Assembly (NCBI GenBank): GCA_945869365.1
Contig: CAMBOW010000018.1
Location: forward strand, 1 to 26,069
Source: Flavobacterium psychrophilum
GTDB lineage: Bacteria > Bacteroidota > Bacteroidia > Flavobacteriales > Flavobacteriaceae
DNA: 26,069 nucleotides
Reading direction: 5' to 3'
In this document: positions 7,877 through 16,085 of the stretch, piece after piece
Numbering within the stretch: the first letter of the stretch is position 1
How the letters are laid out: the number at the start of each line of letters is the position of its first letter
Program-made: the position numbers and the translations under genes
The notes under the pieces: model-generated
Database searches by the model: none
Seen by the model: the letters and a program-made list of their open reading frames with translations, nothing else
Told to the model about the DNA's origin: nothing

Positions 7877-9214
7877 ATGCCTAATTTTCTCATCAAAAAC
7901 GCTACTATTTTTAACGAAGGCCAGTCGTTTGTTGCCGATGTATGGGTAGAAAACGATCAAATCCTCGCGGTGCAAGAAAATATAGTTCCGGCAGCAAATA
8001 CCCAAGTTATTGACGCCACAGGTTTGTGGTTATTGCCCGGAATTATCGATGATCAGGTGCATTTTAGAGAACCCGGACTCACCCACAAAGGCAACATTGC
8101 TTCAGAATCTCGTGCTGCAGTAGCCGGCGGAATTACCTCCTACATGGAGCAACCCAATACAGTACCCAATGCGGTAACACAAGATTTACTCGAAGACAAA
8201 TACCAAATCGCGGCAAGCCAATCGTATGCCAATTTTTCTTTTTTGATGGGCGGTACCAATGATAATTTGGACGAACTCTTGAAAACAAACCCTAAAAACG
8301 TAGCGGGTATTAAGTTGTTTTTGGGATCTTCAACCGGAAACATGTTGGTGGATAATCCCGAAGTGTTGGAGCAAATATTTTCGTCCACCCCACTCATAAT
8401 TGATGTGCATTGTGAAGATGAGACCACCATACGAGCCAATTTGGCCCAATACAAAGAACAATACGGCGACGCTATTCCAGTTACCGCTCATCACCTGATT
8501 CGCAGCGACGAAGCCTGTTATTTGTCGTCGTCAAGAGCCGTGGCTTTGGCCCAAAAAACAGGAGCGCGTTTACATGTGTTTCATTTGTCGACGGCAAAAG
8601 AAATGAGTTTGTTTCGCAACGATATCCCTTTAGCCGAAAAGAAAATTACCGCCGAAGTTTGTGTGCATCATTTGTGGTTTAACAATGACGACTATGCCAC
8701 CAAAGGCAACTTAATCAAATGGAATCCAGCCGTGAAAACCGCTGCCGACCGTGAAGCACTTTGGGAAGCGCTCAATGATGACCGCATCGATGTGATTGCC
8801 ACCGATCATGCGCCACACACCCTAGAAGAAAAAAGCAAACCGTATACTGAGGCCCCTTCTGGCGGACCCTTGGTGCAACACGCCTTGGTGGCCATGCTAG
8901 AGGCCCATTTTCAAGGAAAAATATCGGTAGAAAAATTGGTGCAAAAAATGGCGCACAACCCGGCCATCTTGTTTCAAATAGAAAAAAGAGGTTTTATTAA
9001 ACCGGGCTATTTTGCCGATTTGGTATTGGTTCATCCAAACGATCCTTGGACAGTGAGCAAAGACAATATTTTATACCATTGCGGCTGGTCGCCTTTTGAA
9101 GGAACTACTTTTAAAGCTAAAATTACCCATACCTTTGTTAACGGACATTTGGCCTATGCCAACGGCCAAGTGAGTGAAATTAAAGCAGGAAAACGATTGT
9201 TGTTTGACCGATAG
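7877..9214 (+). CDS. pyrC: Dihydroorotase
   Basis: A 445-residue amidohydrolase that would cyclise carbamoyl aspartate to dihydroorotate in pyrimidine synthesis. The metal-centre features are DDQVHFREPG (residues 58-67), the lysine of GIKLF (K146, normally carboxylated), histidines in DVHCE (H178) and VFHLS (H236), and ATDHAPH with D310. The usual HxH of the amidohydrolase core is QxH here, with Q60 encoded by CAG at 8054-8056. I recall the same substitution in other Bacteroidetes dihydroorotases, so it is probably a lineage trait and not decay. The rest of the active site is intact. It is the middle gene of a three-gene unit; the DUF4296 gene starts 4 bases downstream. Confidence 0.93.
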   Translation: MPNFLIKNATIFNEGQSFVADVWVENDQILAVQENIVPAANTQVIDATGLWLLPGIIDDQVHFREPGLTHKGNIASESRAAVAGGITSYMEQPNTVPNAVTQDLLEDKYQIAASQSYANFSFLMGGTNDNLDELLKTNPKNVAGIKLFLGSSTGNMLVDNPEVLEQIFSSTPLIIDVHCEDETTIRANLAQYKEQYGDAIPVTAHHLIRSDEACYLSSSRAVALAQKTGARLHVFHLSTAKEMSLFRNDIPLAEKKITAEVCVHHLWFNNDDYATKGNLIKWNPAVKTAADREALWEALNDDRIDVIATDHAPHTLEEKSKPYTEAPSGGPLVQHALVAMLEAHFQGKISVEKLVQKMAHNPAILFQIEKRGFIKPGYFADLVLVHPNDPWTVSKDNILYHCGWSPFEGTTFKAKITHTFVNGHLAYANGQVSEIKAGKRLLFDR

Positions 9215-9218
9215 TAAA

Positions 9219-9590
9219 ATGAGAAAATTTTCAATAGTATTTGTACTAGCAATGAGTCTAGGGGCTTGTACAAACGGCCCTGAAAAACCAGAAAAATTCA
9301 TTGACGAAGACAAAATGATTTCAATTTTGTATGATGTGGCGGTGATTGATGCCATTAAGTCCTACAGCTTGAATACTACCCGCGATTATACGGTAAATAC
9401 CTACGTATATATACAAAAAAAATACCAGGTGGACAGTTTGCAATTTGCACAAAACAACCACTATTATGCGGCTGATATGGTGCGGTATAAAAAAATGTTC
9501 GAAAAAGTAAACCAGCGATTAGAGGCCGAGAAGAAAAAATACGAAGCGGCGGTTTTAAAAGCCGGAGATCAAAAATCTAAAGCAAATTAA
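9219..9590 (+). CDS. DUF4296 lipoprotein
   Basis: A 123-residue predicted lipoprotein. The signal peptide ends in a lipobox LGAC with the lipidated cysteine at residue 17. The body carries the DUF4296 pattern, FIDEDKMISILYDVAVIDA (about residues 25-43), then a charged helical C-terminus rich in K and E (about 95-123). The family is restricted to Bacteroidetes and has no known function. I use the ATG at 9219 because it gives a proper signal peptide; upstream in-frame codons overlap dihydroorotase and would bury it. The last 4 bases overlap the 3' end of the convergent epimerase gene. Confidence 0.85.
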   Translation: MRKFSIVFVLAMSLGACTNGPEKPEKFIDEDKMISILYDVAVIDAIKSYSLNTTRDYTVNTYVYIQKKYQVDSLQFAQNNHYYAADMVRYKKMFEKVNQRLEAEKKKYEAAVLKAGDQKSKAN

Positions 9591-10588
9591 ATTTTGGGAT
9601 ATACACTTGCTATTTCCTGAATAACCTGCGAGACACAGCTGAATCGAATACCCAACTCCTTTGAGATTTTTGCTGACGAATACTGCGTAGAATCAAATAA
9701 AGTTTGGGCCAATTGTTTGCTTAGCCTTCTTTTTTTCCCAAAAATAATTCCCGCCAAGGCCTCCACACGCCATGCTAAGGCAATCATCCACTTACGAGTA
9801 GCCATCCAACGAATTGAAATTTTCAAGGCGGCGGCGATTTCTTTGAGTACAGCTTCATAGGTTTTGTTTTCGGAAACCAATATGTATCGTTCGCCAGAAA
9901 TTGCACTTTCCATGAGTTGAATCATGGGTTGTACCACATCTGAAACGCTTATAAAACCAGTAGAGCCGATGCTGTAAAACGGAAATTTTTTCGCCACTTT
10001 GGCAAACAATTCTCCGCTGCCCGATTCCCAAAAATAAGGGCCCAAAATCACTCCTGGATTTACAATCACAACCGCTAGCCCTTCTTGATAGCCGCGCCAA
10101 ATTTCCATTTCGGCACCGTATTTGGATATGGCATAATCGGTATGAGGTAACTCAGGATTCCATTCGTGTGTTTCGTCACAAGCTATTGTTGGCAGAGGAG
10201 AAACGCCAATAGTGGCAATCGAACTCACAAAACAAAGTTTTTCTACCCCGTTTGCCAAGCATAGGTTTACCATATTGGCGGTCCCTTCAATATTGATTTT
10301 CCGCAATTTTTCTTCGTCTGATGGATCAAACGAAATCAATCCGGCGCAATGGTAAACTTGGTTTATTTCTTGAAAGGCAATTTCTAATTGAAGTAAATTG
10401 GTGATATCTGCTTCTACCCAATCGATTTGCTCAAAAAGGGTGAGTTTATACAGCTTTTTAAAAAGCGCTTTGGTTTTCGCAATCGATGCTGTGTTGCGAT
10501 AAATAGCACGAACCGCTTGCTTTTTTTCAAGCAAATGGAGCAGGAGATGAGCCCCTACTAAACCGGTGGCACCCGTGACTAAAATCAT
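9587..10588 (-). CDS. NAD-dependent epimerase/dehydratase family protein (extended SDR)
   Basis: A 333-residue extended short-chain dehydrogenase/reductase. The NAD(P)-binding glycine motif GATGLVG is at residues 6-12, and the catalytic YxxxK is Y152-K156 in DYAISK, with VSSIATIG (121-128) providing the usual serine. The DITNLLQLE segment (61-69) is typical of the 4-dihydroflavonol-reductase-like / nucleoside-diphosphate-sugar epimerase branch. The substrate cannot be read from sequence. The -7 promoter box ends only four bases before the ATG, so the mRNA is probably leaderless. It converges on, and overlaps by 4 bases, the DUF4296 gene, with no hairpin terminator between them. Confidence 0.88.
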   Translation of the reverse strand: MILVTGATGLVGAHLLLHLLEKKQAVRAIYRNTASIAKTKALFKKLYKLTLFEQIDWVEADITNLLQLEIAFQEINQVYHCAGLISFDPSDEEKLRKINIEGTANMVNLCLANGVEKLCFVSSIATIGVSPLPTIACDETHEWNPELPHTDYAISKYGAEMEIWRGYQEGLAVVIVNPGVILGPYFWESGSGELFAKVAKKFPFYSIGSTGFISVSDVVQPMIQLMESAISGERYILVSENKTYEAVLKEIAAALKISIRWMATRKWMIALAWRVEALAGIIFGKKRRLSKQLAQTLFDSTQYSSAKISKELGIRFSCVSQVIQEIASVYPKI

Positions 10589-10592
10589 GCGG

Positions 10593-10600
10593 CAAAGATA
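10593..10600 (-). promoter_or_regulatory. -7 box of the epimerase gene, abutting the start codon
   Basis: The minus strand reads TATCTTTG, then CCGC, then ATG. The exact consensus match is so near the start codon that transcription should begin at about the A of the ATG. Confidence 0.6.
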
Positions 10601-10655
10601 ACGAGTTTGGCCTATTTTTTACCGGAATTCCATTTTCAAATTATGCAATTAAACC

Positions 10656-10663
10656 TATATTTG
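10656..10663 (+). promoter_or_regulatory. -7 promoter box of tyrS
   Basis: TATATTTG matches TAnnTTTG exactly, 17 bases upstream of the tyrS ATG. No good -33 TTG was found in range. Confidence 0.58.
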
Positions 10664-10680
10664 CGCAAATCCTTAACCGA

Positions 10681-11988
10681 ATGGAAAACCTAATTGCAGA
10701 ATTGCAATGGCGTGGCTTAGTGCACGACATGATGCCTGGCACAGAAGAACAATTACTCAAAGAATCAACTCCAACTTATATTGGGTTTGACCCCACTTCA
10801 GATTCCTTGCACATTGGCAGTTTGGTGCCCATTATTTTGTTGGTACATTTGCAAAAATTTGGACACAAGCCCATTGCTTTGGTGGGAGGAGCCACGGGTA
10901 TGATAGGCGATCCTTCTGGAAAATCAGACGAACGAAATTTACTCGATGAAGCTACCCTTAACCACAATGTCAACGGCATTAAAGCAGTTTTGGGTCGTTT
11001 TTTAGATTTCAATGCGCAAGGTCCGAATGCCCCGGTTTTAGTGAATAATTATGATTGGATGAAAACCTTTTCCTTCATTGATTTTGCCCGCGAAGTAGGA
11101 AAACGCATCACTGTAAACTACATGATGGCCAAAGATTCGGTCAAAAAACGCTTGTCTGGCGAGGGCGAGGGGATGTCGTTTACCGAGTTTACATATCAAT
11201 TGATTCAGGGTTACGATTTTTATTATTTGCACAAACACTACGCCTGTTTACTACAAATGGGTGGCAGTGACCAATGGGGAAATATCACCACGGGTACCGA
11301 GTTGGTGCGCAGAATGAATCCCGATCATTCGGGCGAAGGGGCCAAAGCCTTTGCCTTGACTTGTCCGTTAATTACCAAAGCCGATGGTTCTAAATTTGGG
11401 AAAACCGAAGGCGGAAATGTATGGCTTACCGTCGATAAAACCTCGGTATATAAATTTTATCAATTTTGGATCAACACCACCGATGTGGATGCGGAGAAAT
11501 ACATTAAAATATTTACATTTCTAGACCAAGCTACCGTTCAAGCACTGATTGTTGAACACCATGAAGCACCACACCTGCGTGTATTGCAAAAACGCTTGGC
11601 CGAAGAGGTGACCACTTTTGTACACGGCAGTGAAGCCTTAAGCAAAGCCATTCAAGCTTCGGGAATTTTGTTTGGAAATTCTTCTGCCGATGATTTGAAA
11701 GCCCTCGATTCGGCCACATTTTTAGAGGTGTTTGAAGGAGTGCCTCAAGCCGAAATTTCCCTTGATGAGTTGGTAAACGGGCTAGATATTGTAACCGTTT
11801 TGAACGAAAAAACCGGATTTTTAAAATCAAATGGTGAAGCGCGCCGTGCGTTGGCCGAAAATTCGATAGCCGTCAACCGTGAAAAAGTATCCGAAGACGT
11901 GGTCTTGTCAACCCAAGATCTAATCAACAATCAATTTGTGTTGTTGCAACGCGGAAAGAAAAACTACTTTATTGTGCGTGTGGTATAA
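10681..11988 (+). CDS. tyrS: Tyrosine--tRNA ligase
   Basis: A 435-residue class I aminoacyl-tRNA synthetase charging tRNA-Tyr. The ATP-binding HIGH motif reads HIGS (residues 44-47). The tyrosine pocket is visible in YQLIQGYD (172-179) and [10 protein letters not shown] (192-201), and the KMSKS loop reads KFGKT (238-242), a common variant in bacterial TyrRS. The C-terminal region from about 365 to 435 is an S4-type RNA-binding domain. Length is normal. It is transcribed alone from a clear -7 box, and its stop is just 9 bases from the stop of the convergent LuxE-like gene. Confidence 0.98.
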   Translation: MENLIAELQWRGLVHDMMPGTEEQLLKESTPTYIGFDPTSDSLHIGSLVPIILLVHLQKFGHKPIALVGGATGMIGDPSGKSDERNLLDEATLNHNVNGIKAVLGRFLDFNAQGPNAPVLVNNYDWMKTFSFIDFAREVGKRITVNYMMAKDSVKKRLSGEGEGMSFTEFTYQLIQGYDFYYLHKHYACLLQMGGSDQWGNITTGTELVRRMNPDHSGEGAKAFALTCPLITKADGSKFGKTEGGNVWLTVDKTSVYKFYQFWINTTDVDAEKYIKIFTFLDQATVQALIVEHHEAPHLRVLQKRLAEEVTTFVHGSEALSKAIQASGILFGNSSADDLKALDSATFLEVFEGVPQAEISLDELVNGLDIVTVLNEKTGFLKSNGEARRALAENSIAVNREKVSEDVVLSTQDLINNQFVLLQRGKKNYFIVRVV

Positions 11989-11997
11989 AACACTCGA

Positions 11998-12978
11998 TTA
12001 AAGTACCATCAAATTACATCCTCGAATGTCGCTGGCGTCAAAACGACCTAGGACTTCAAAGCTGCCGTTGTCGTATTTTTTGCCCAAATCTTGCGTGGCA
12101 ATAAACGAGCATGAATTGTAATTGGCCAAATCAATAACGTTGATGCCTCCCGTTTTTCCATTGGCAACATAGCGTAGGGCATCTTCGGTATCCCGCATAT
12201 AAACTTGCATCCAAGCGGGGCATTCAAAAACGCCATTGCCCAGAGAATAGGCTTGAGACAACAATTCGGTCATGCCGTATTCTGAGTGTATAGTCGATAC
12301 CCCAAATCCATTACAGAGTTGTTCGTGTAACTCTTCTCGGATGAGTTCTTTGCGTTTGCCTTTCATGCCGCCGGTTTCCATTATAATGGTGTTTTTTAAC
12401 TGGAAAGACTGCTGTTCGATGAGGTCTAATAAAGCATAAGTAACACCAATTAATAGTACATTTTCACCCGACTCATCTAGCCCAATTAAGGTTTGAATGA
12501 GCTCATCGTAGTTGTGTAAGTAAAAACCAGAATCTGGCTTGTTTGACTTTTGAATGAGATCGTTTACCATGTAAATCAACGAGGAGCCTTCGCGTTCGAG
12601 GTAGGAAGGCAACAACGCCAAAATGGTGTAATTTTCGATGTCGCCATAAAATTGAGTAAAGCCGCTGAGGTAACTGGTTTCGTATAGGGAAATATCAGTA
12701 ACCAGGTGCTGACTAGTATTCATGCCAGTGGTGCCACTACTTTGAAAAGTAAGCGCAACAGGAGCCTCTCCGGTAATAATCGGATGGGTTTTAAAAAAGG
12801 AAATGGGCAAAAACGGAATATCGGCGATTCTTGAAACCGATTGCTTGTCGGCTTTGACTAATGTACACCACTGTTGATACACCGGATTATGATCGTATTG
12901 GTGCCGAAAGATCTTGAGCGCTATCTTTTCAAATTGCTTTTGGTTATAAATCGAAAAAATATCGGGAGCTGTAGTCAC
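11998..12978 (-). CDS. LuxE-like acyl-protein synthetase / acyltransferase
   Basis: A 326-residue protein of the LuxE family, a short relative of the adenylate-forming (ANL) enzymes. In luminous bacteria LuxE activates a fatty acid as acyl-AMP and holds it on a cysteine near its C-terminus. Here the P-loop-like SSGTTG is at residues 80-85, ETGGMKG at 201-207, EYGMTE at 233-238 and GRFDASDIRG at 311-320. C321, six residues from the end, is positioned like the acyl-accepting cysteine of LuxE. There is no LuxC, LuxD or luciferase gene nearby, so a role in light production is not supported. Solitary copies like this are known in Bacteroidetes and are annotated only as acyltransferases. It has its own promoter. 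Confidence 0.82.
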   Translation of the reverse strand: MTTAPDIFSIYNQKQFEKIALKIFRHQYDHNPVYQQWCTLVKADKQSVSRIADIPFLPISFFKTHPIITGEAPVALTFQSSGTTGMNTSQHLVTDISLYETSYLSGFTQFYGDIENYTILALLPSYLEREGSSLIYMVNDLIQKSNKPDSGFYLHNYDELIQTLIGLDESGENVLLIGVTYALLDLIEQQSFQLKNTIIMETGGMKGKRKELIREELHEQLCNGFGVSTIHSEYGMTELLSQAYSLGNGVFECPAWMQVYMRDTEDALRYVANGKTGGINVIDLANYNSCSFIATQDLGKKYDNGSFEVLGRFDASDIRGCNLMVL

Positions 12979-12998
12979 AATGATCTATTTAACAGGTG

Positions 12999-13006
12999 CA
13001 AATATA
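12999..13006 (-). promoter_or_regulatory. -7 promoter box of the LuxE-like gene
   Basis: The minus strand reads TATATTTG, an exact consensus match, 20 bases before the ATG at 12978. Confidence 0.58.
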
Positions 13007-13027
13007 CGCAAGCTAACGCCTAAAACT

Positions 13028-13056
13028 AAAAAAGCTCCACAATCAGTGGAGCTTTT
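13028..13056 (-). terminator. Rho-independent terminator of the large T9SS gene
   Basis: AAAAGCTCCAC (13030-13040) and GTGGAGCTTTT (13046-13056) form a perfect 11-base-pair stem around a 5-base loop. On the minus strand the stem is followed by a run of six T (13033-13028). It lies 20 bases past the stop of the gene that ends at 13077. Confidence 0.93.
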
Positions 13057-13076
13057 ACTAGGTATAGTGGAAGTAG

Positions 13077-14780
13077 TTATTCTACAACCAATTTTTGTGT
13101 AGCGGTTTTACCAGCTTCTGTAATTTTAATTACATAGATTCCAGCTTGTAAAGTACTTACGTCAATGTTGTTTTCGTTGGTTACCGTTCCTAAAACTTGT
13201 TTGCCTAACACATCAAAAATAGCGATAGCTTTTGTAGCATTTGCATTAGTTTCGATGGATAATCTTCCGTTTGTAACAGGGTTTGGATATACTTTTAATC
13301 CTTTGATTGCAGGTGCGTTTACCGCTAATAATCCTTCAACGGTTGTGTTGACACGCAACTCGTCAAGAATCATGGTTGGTGTTTTTGCATTGTCATCTTG
13401 ACGAATAATGAACCCGCCCAAATCTGTAAAGGCCACCGCTGGAGTAGCGGTTAAGGTTGCAGGAGTAGCCGCAGTAAATGTGCTTAAATTTGGATTGATC
13501 CAAGCGCTTAACAGGTTGGTTCCAAAATCATACCCCATAACAATAAATAATACGTCACCTGTATTGTATACGGCCGCGTCATAATTGGTTGTAGTATTCA
13601 ACGTATCAAATCCTAATTGGTATTGGGAACCATTTTTCTTGAAAAACATTCTTGATTTGTATAATTTAGTAGCATCTGTAACTCCAACAAAATAGGTCTC
13701 TGTAAGATCAACAGTTACATTGGCCATATCAGTAATGTTTAGCATAAATGAAGCATATACAGTACCTGATGTAGTAGCGGTAAAAGGAGTAAAACAATCA
13801 ATTCCAGCTCCTGAAAAAGTGATTGAATTTCCACTCACATTTGTAAAGTTAGGGTAAGTTAAATTACCTGCAGCTACAACAATAGCATCTCCAGAATTTT
13901 GGTTGGCCCATTTTTGTGAACTGCCTAAGGCACTGCCTACGGCATAATTAAATGGTTCGCTGTAGGGTAATGGATTGATCGGTTTGCATTCAGGGGAAAG
14001 AATATTGGCCGATAAGTTACACGTTCCTCCTGTGATGGTTACGCTAAAAGCAGTTCCTTCTGGAATTCCTGAAACGGTAATGTTCCCTTCGGCTAATGAG
14101 GTTGGGTTGTCTCCTCCCACAGTTCCTGTATTGGGCACAATGCTATAGGTTGCATTTCCGCCTCCAGTGTAAGGGATTGTGGCTGTGTAGGTGTCCGTTC
14201 CTAAAGTCGATACGTCGCAGGCTGCCGTTACTGTACCTAATACTAAGGTACAAGAAGCAGAAACACTGCTTAGTTTCACGTCATCAAGACGGTATTGTAA
14301 GGTGGTTGAGGATTTAAATCGGATAGAAAGCGTAGCCGATGATGGAATAACTCCACCGCTAACGGTTGCTAAAGTCCAGCCTGTTCCGGTAGTAGTATAA
14401 TTGATGGCGGTCCAGTTTGTAGCGTCTGTGCTCACTTCAACAATAAGCACGTTACTCACATTTGTTGGTGTGTTTACCCCAAAACTAAGTCGCAAATCAG
14501 AGGAAGGATAGGCGGAAGAATTCAGTCCATCTATTTGAAAAAATTCATCAATGGCATTGATAAAGATGTTGCCATTTCCTGAAGCACCATTGTAGCCAGA
14601 TGATGGAAGTGAAGTACGTGCATCTGCTGTACCGGTGTAAACTATCGGCGAAGCGTTTTGAAATACATGTGCGCTAATTGCTGTAGTAGCAGTTGGCGTT
14701 CCCATATTTTCTGAGTAGAAAGTCTGTGCAAATGTCACAGTGCTAATAACCAATGAAACAAGAAAGTAAAGTTTTTTCAT
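13077..14780 (-). CDS. Secreted multidomain T9SS substrate (type A sorting domain)
   Basis: A 567-residue exported protein. The signal peptide (residues 1-19, ending TVTFAQ) is followed by a beta-rich, threonine/serine-rich N-terminal domain (about 21-175). A linker with an Ig-like look and four cysteines comes next (C177, C188, C254, C265). A second domain (about 273-485), starting PYSEPFNY and ending ILDELRV, resembles the LamG/concanavalin-like modules seen in many flavobacterial secreted proteins. The last 75 residues are a type A sorting domain (KVYPNPVTNG, IFDVLGKQV, GIYVIKI, QKLVVE), which sends the protein through the type IX secretion system for release or surface attachment. No catalytic motif is visible; binding or adhesion is a guess. 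It ends at a strong terminator. Confidence 0.9.
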   Translation of the reverse strand: MKKLYFLVSLVISTVTFAQTFYSENMGTPTATTAISAHVFQNASPIVYTGTADARTSLPSSGYNGASGNGNIFINAIDEFFQIDGLNSSAYPSSDLRLSFGVNTPTNVSNVLIVEVSTDATNWTAINYTTTGTGWTLATVSGGVIPSSATLSIRFKSSTTLQYRLDDVKLSSVSASCTLVLGTVTAACDVSTLGTDTYTATIPYTGGGNATYSIVPNTGTVGGDNPTSLAEGNITVSGIPEGTAFSVTITGGTCNLSANILSPECKPINPLPYSEPFNYAVGSALGSSQKWANQNSGDAIVVAAGNLTYPNFTNVSGNSITFSGAGIDCFTPFTATTSGTVYASFMLNITDMANVTVDLTETYFVGVTDATKLYKSRMFFKKNGSQYQLGFDTLNTTTNYDAAVYNTGDVLFIVMGYDFGTNLLSAWINPNLSTFTAATPATLTATPAVAFTDLGGFIIRQDDNAKTPTMILDELRVNTTVEGLLAVNAPAIKGLKVYPNPVTNGRLSIETNANATKAIAIFDVLGKQVLGTVTNENNIDVSTLQAGIYVIKITEAGKTATQKLVVE

Positions 14781-14888
14781 TTTAATGAAATTTTAAAAAA
14801 TTAGACAATAAAGATAATAACAAATTCAACATAGTTTTGTGATTTGTATGAATATATAAACAAGAAATTGTTGTGTGTTTTAGGATGA

Positions 14889-15209
14889 TTATTTGATAAT
14901 CAACTTTCTAGTAGTAGTAAGCTCGCCTTCGCGCAATTTGATAATGTACACGCCGGGCATTAAATTGGCCAGTGATATTTCTTTGGAAGAGACGGTATTT
15001 TGAAAAACTTTTTTACCCAAGACATCAAAAATGATGATTTCTTTGTCTAAAGAAGTTTTAGAAGTCAGGTATATTTTTCCGTTGTTCACCGGATTGGGGT
15101 AAAAACTCAATCCTTCGGCAACACCGGGTTGCAGTTTGTTTTCTTGAGCAAACGCTGCAAAACTGCCAGTTAGCAAAAGTAAAAGGATTAAAAAAATATT
15201 TTTAGCCAT
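14889..15209 (-). CDS. Minimal T9SS protein: signal peptide plus sorting domain
   Basis: A 106-residue precursor. After a signal peptide (residues 1-21, ending FAAFA) only about 13 residues separate the cleavage site from a complete type A sorting domain (about 35-106: FYPNPVNNGK, IIFDVLGKKV, GVYIIKL, RKLIIK). There is almost no cargo. The start is the ATG at 15209. The TTG at 15230 that would extend it lies within a perfect -7 box, so it cannot be in the mRNA. The sorting domain resembles that of the larger T9SS gene 108 bases downstream on the same strand, which may be co-transcribed. The gene is divergent from a two-component system. It may be the relic of a larger protein or a true small T9SS protein. 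Confidence 0.85.
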   Translation of the reverse strand: MAKNIFLILLLLLTGSFAAFAQENKLQPGVAEGLSFYPNPVNNGKIYLTSKTSLDKEIIIFDVLGKKVFQNTVSSKEISLANLMPGVYIIKLREGELTTTRKLIIK

Positions 15210-15227
15210 GGGAAAAATTAATTGGGT

Positions 15228-15235
15228 CAAATATA
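15228..15235 (-). promoter_or_regulatory. -7 promoter box of the minimal T9SS gene
   Basis: The minus strand reads TATATTTG, an exact consensus match, 18 bases before the ATG at 15209. It overlaps and so rules out the upstream TTG codon at 15230. Confidence 0.6.
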
Positions 15236-15289
15236 TAAAATTAAGTGTTAACGCAGGATGAGTTGGGCGTTTTTTTACATTCTACAAAA

Positions 15290-15322
15290 CTTGTGACTTT
15301 GTTATCAAAAGGTTACAAGATT
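15290..15322. promoter_or_regulatory. Possible operator: 11-base direct repeats and an inverted repeat
   Basis: GTTATCAAAAG (15301-15311) is followed immediately by GTTACAAGATT (15312-15322), giving GTTA-based half-sites exactly 11 bases apart. OmpR/PhoB-family regulators usually bind direct repeats with that period, and the gene downstream encodes such a regulator. CTTGTGAC (15290-15297) is also an inverted copy of GTTACAAG (15312-15319), with one G-T pair. Autoregulation is an inference from position and spacing only. Confidence 0.3.
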
Positions 15323-15361
15323 AAATTACTGTTAAGCATAATAGGCAACTTGTATAATATG

Positions 15362-15369
15362 TATATTTA
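15362..15369 (+). promoter_or_regulatory. Probable -7 box of the two-component operon
   Basis: TATATTTA matches TAnnTTTG at seven of eight positions and lies 29 bases before the response regulator ATG. Confidence 0.4.
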
Positions 15370-15398
15370 CACTCACTAAAAAGCAATTTTGACTTCCC

Positions 15399-16085
15399 AT
15401 GAAAAAGAAAGACATCAAAATATTATTGGTAGATGACGAACCGGATATCCTCGAAATTGTTGGCTATAACTTAAGTCAAGAAGGGTATAAAATCATAACG
15501 GCATCAAATGGAAAAGAAGCCGTTGAAATGGCTAAAAAAGAATTGCCACAATTGATCATTCTTGATGTCATGATGCCAGAAATGGAAGGAATTGAAGCTT
15601 GTGAATTAATTCGCAAATTGCCTAAAATGGAACAGGTAATCATCACGTTTCTAACAGCGCGAAGTGAAGATTATTCCCAGGTAGCTGGATTTGAAGCCGG
15701 TGCCGATGATTACATCACCAAGCCTATCAAACCTAAATTACTAGTTAGCAAGGTGAAAGCCTTACTCCGTCGTTTAAAATCAAACGAGGCAGCCAACAGC
15801 CAAACCTTATTTGTTGGTTCTATCGAAATAAATCGGGAAGAATATAAAATAGTGCACAACAAAACCGAAATTGTGTTGCCTAGAAAAGAGTTTGAATTGT
15901 TTTATTTACTGGCTTCAAAACCCGGAAAAGTATTTAATCGAGAAGAAATTCTAGAAAAAGTATGGGGAAATGAAGTTGTAGTAGGCGGAAGAACCATTGA
16001 CGTTCACATTCGAAAATTACGTGAAAAAATAGGCGAAGAATATTTCAAAACATTAAAGGGAGTAGGGTACAAGTTTGAAATATAG
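15399..16085 (+). CDS. OmpR/PhoB-family response regulator
   Basis: A 228-residue DNA-binding response regulator. The receiver domain (about 1-120) has the acidic pocket D12-D13, the phosphoacceptor D56 (ILDVMMP), T86 and K108 (ITKPI), so all catalytic residues are present. A winged-helix domain (about 132-228) follows, with RKEFELFYLLA and GRTIDVHIRKLREKIG, typical of the OmpR/PhoB class. The stop TAG is followed directly by the GTG start of the histidine kinase, so the pair is translationally coupled and presumably cognate. The stimulus and regulon are unknown; divergent T9SS genes are candidates. Confidence 0.95.
   Translation: MKKKDIKILLVDDEPDILEIVGYNLSQEGYKIITASNGKEAVEMAKKELPQLIILDVMMPEMEGIEACELIRKLPKMEQVIITFLTARSEDYSQVAGFEAGADDYITKPIKPKLLVSKVKALLRRLKSNEAANSQTLFVGSIEINREEYKIVHNKTEIVLPRKEFELFYLLASKPGKVFNREEILEKVWGNEVVVGGRTIDVHIRKLREKIGEEYFKTLKGVGYKFEI

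Noticed and set aside
11998..12978. A bioluminescence (lux) locus
   Set aside because: LuxE-like motifs are clear, but no LuxA/B, LuxC or LuxD gene is present within the window.
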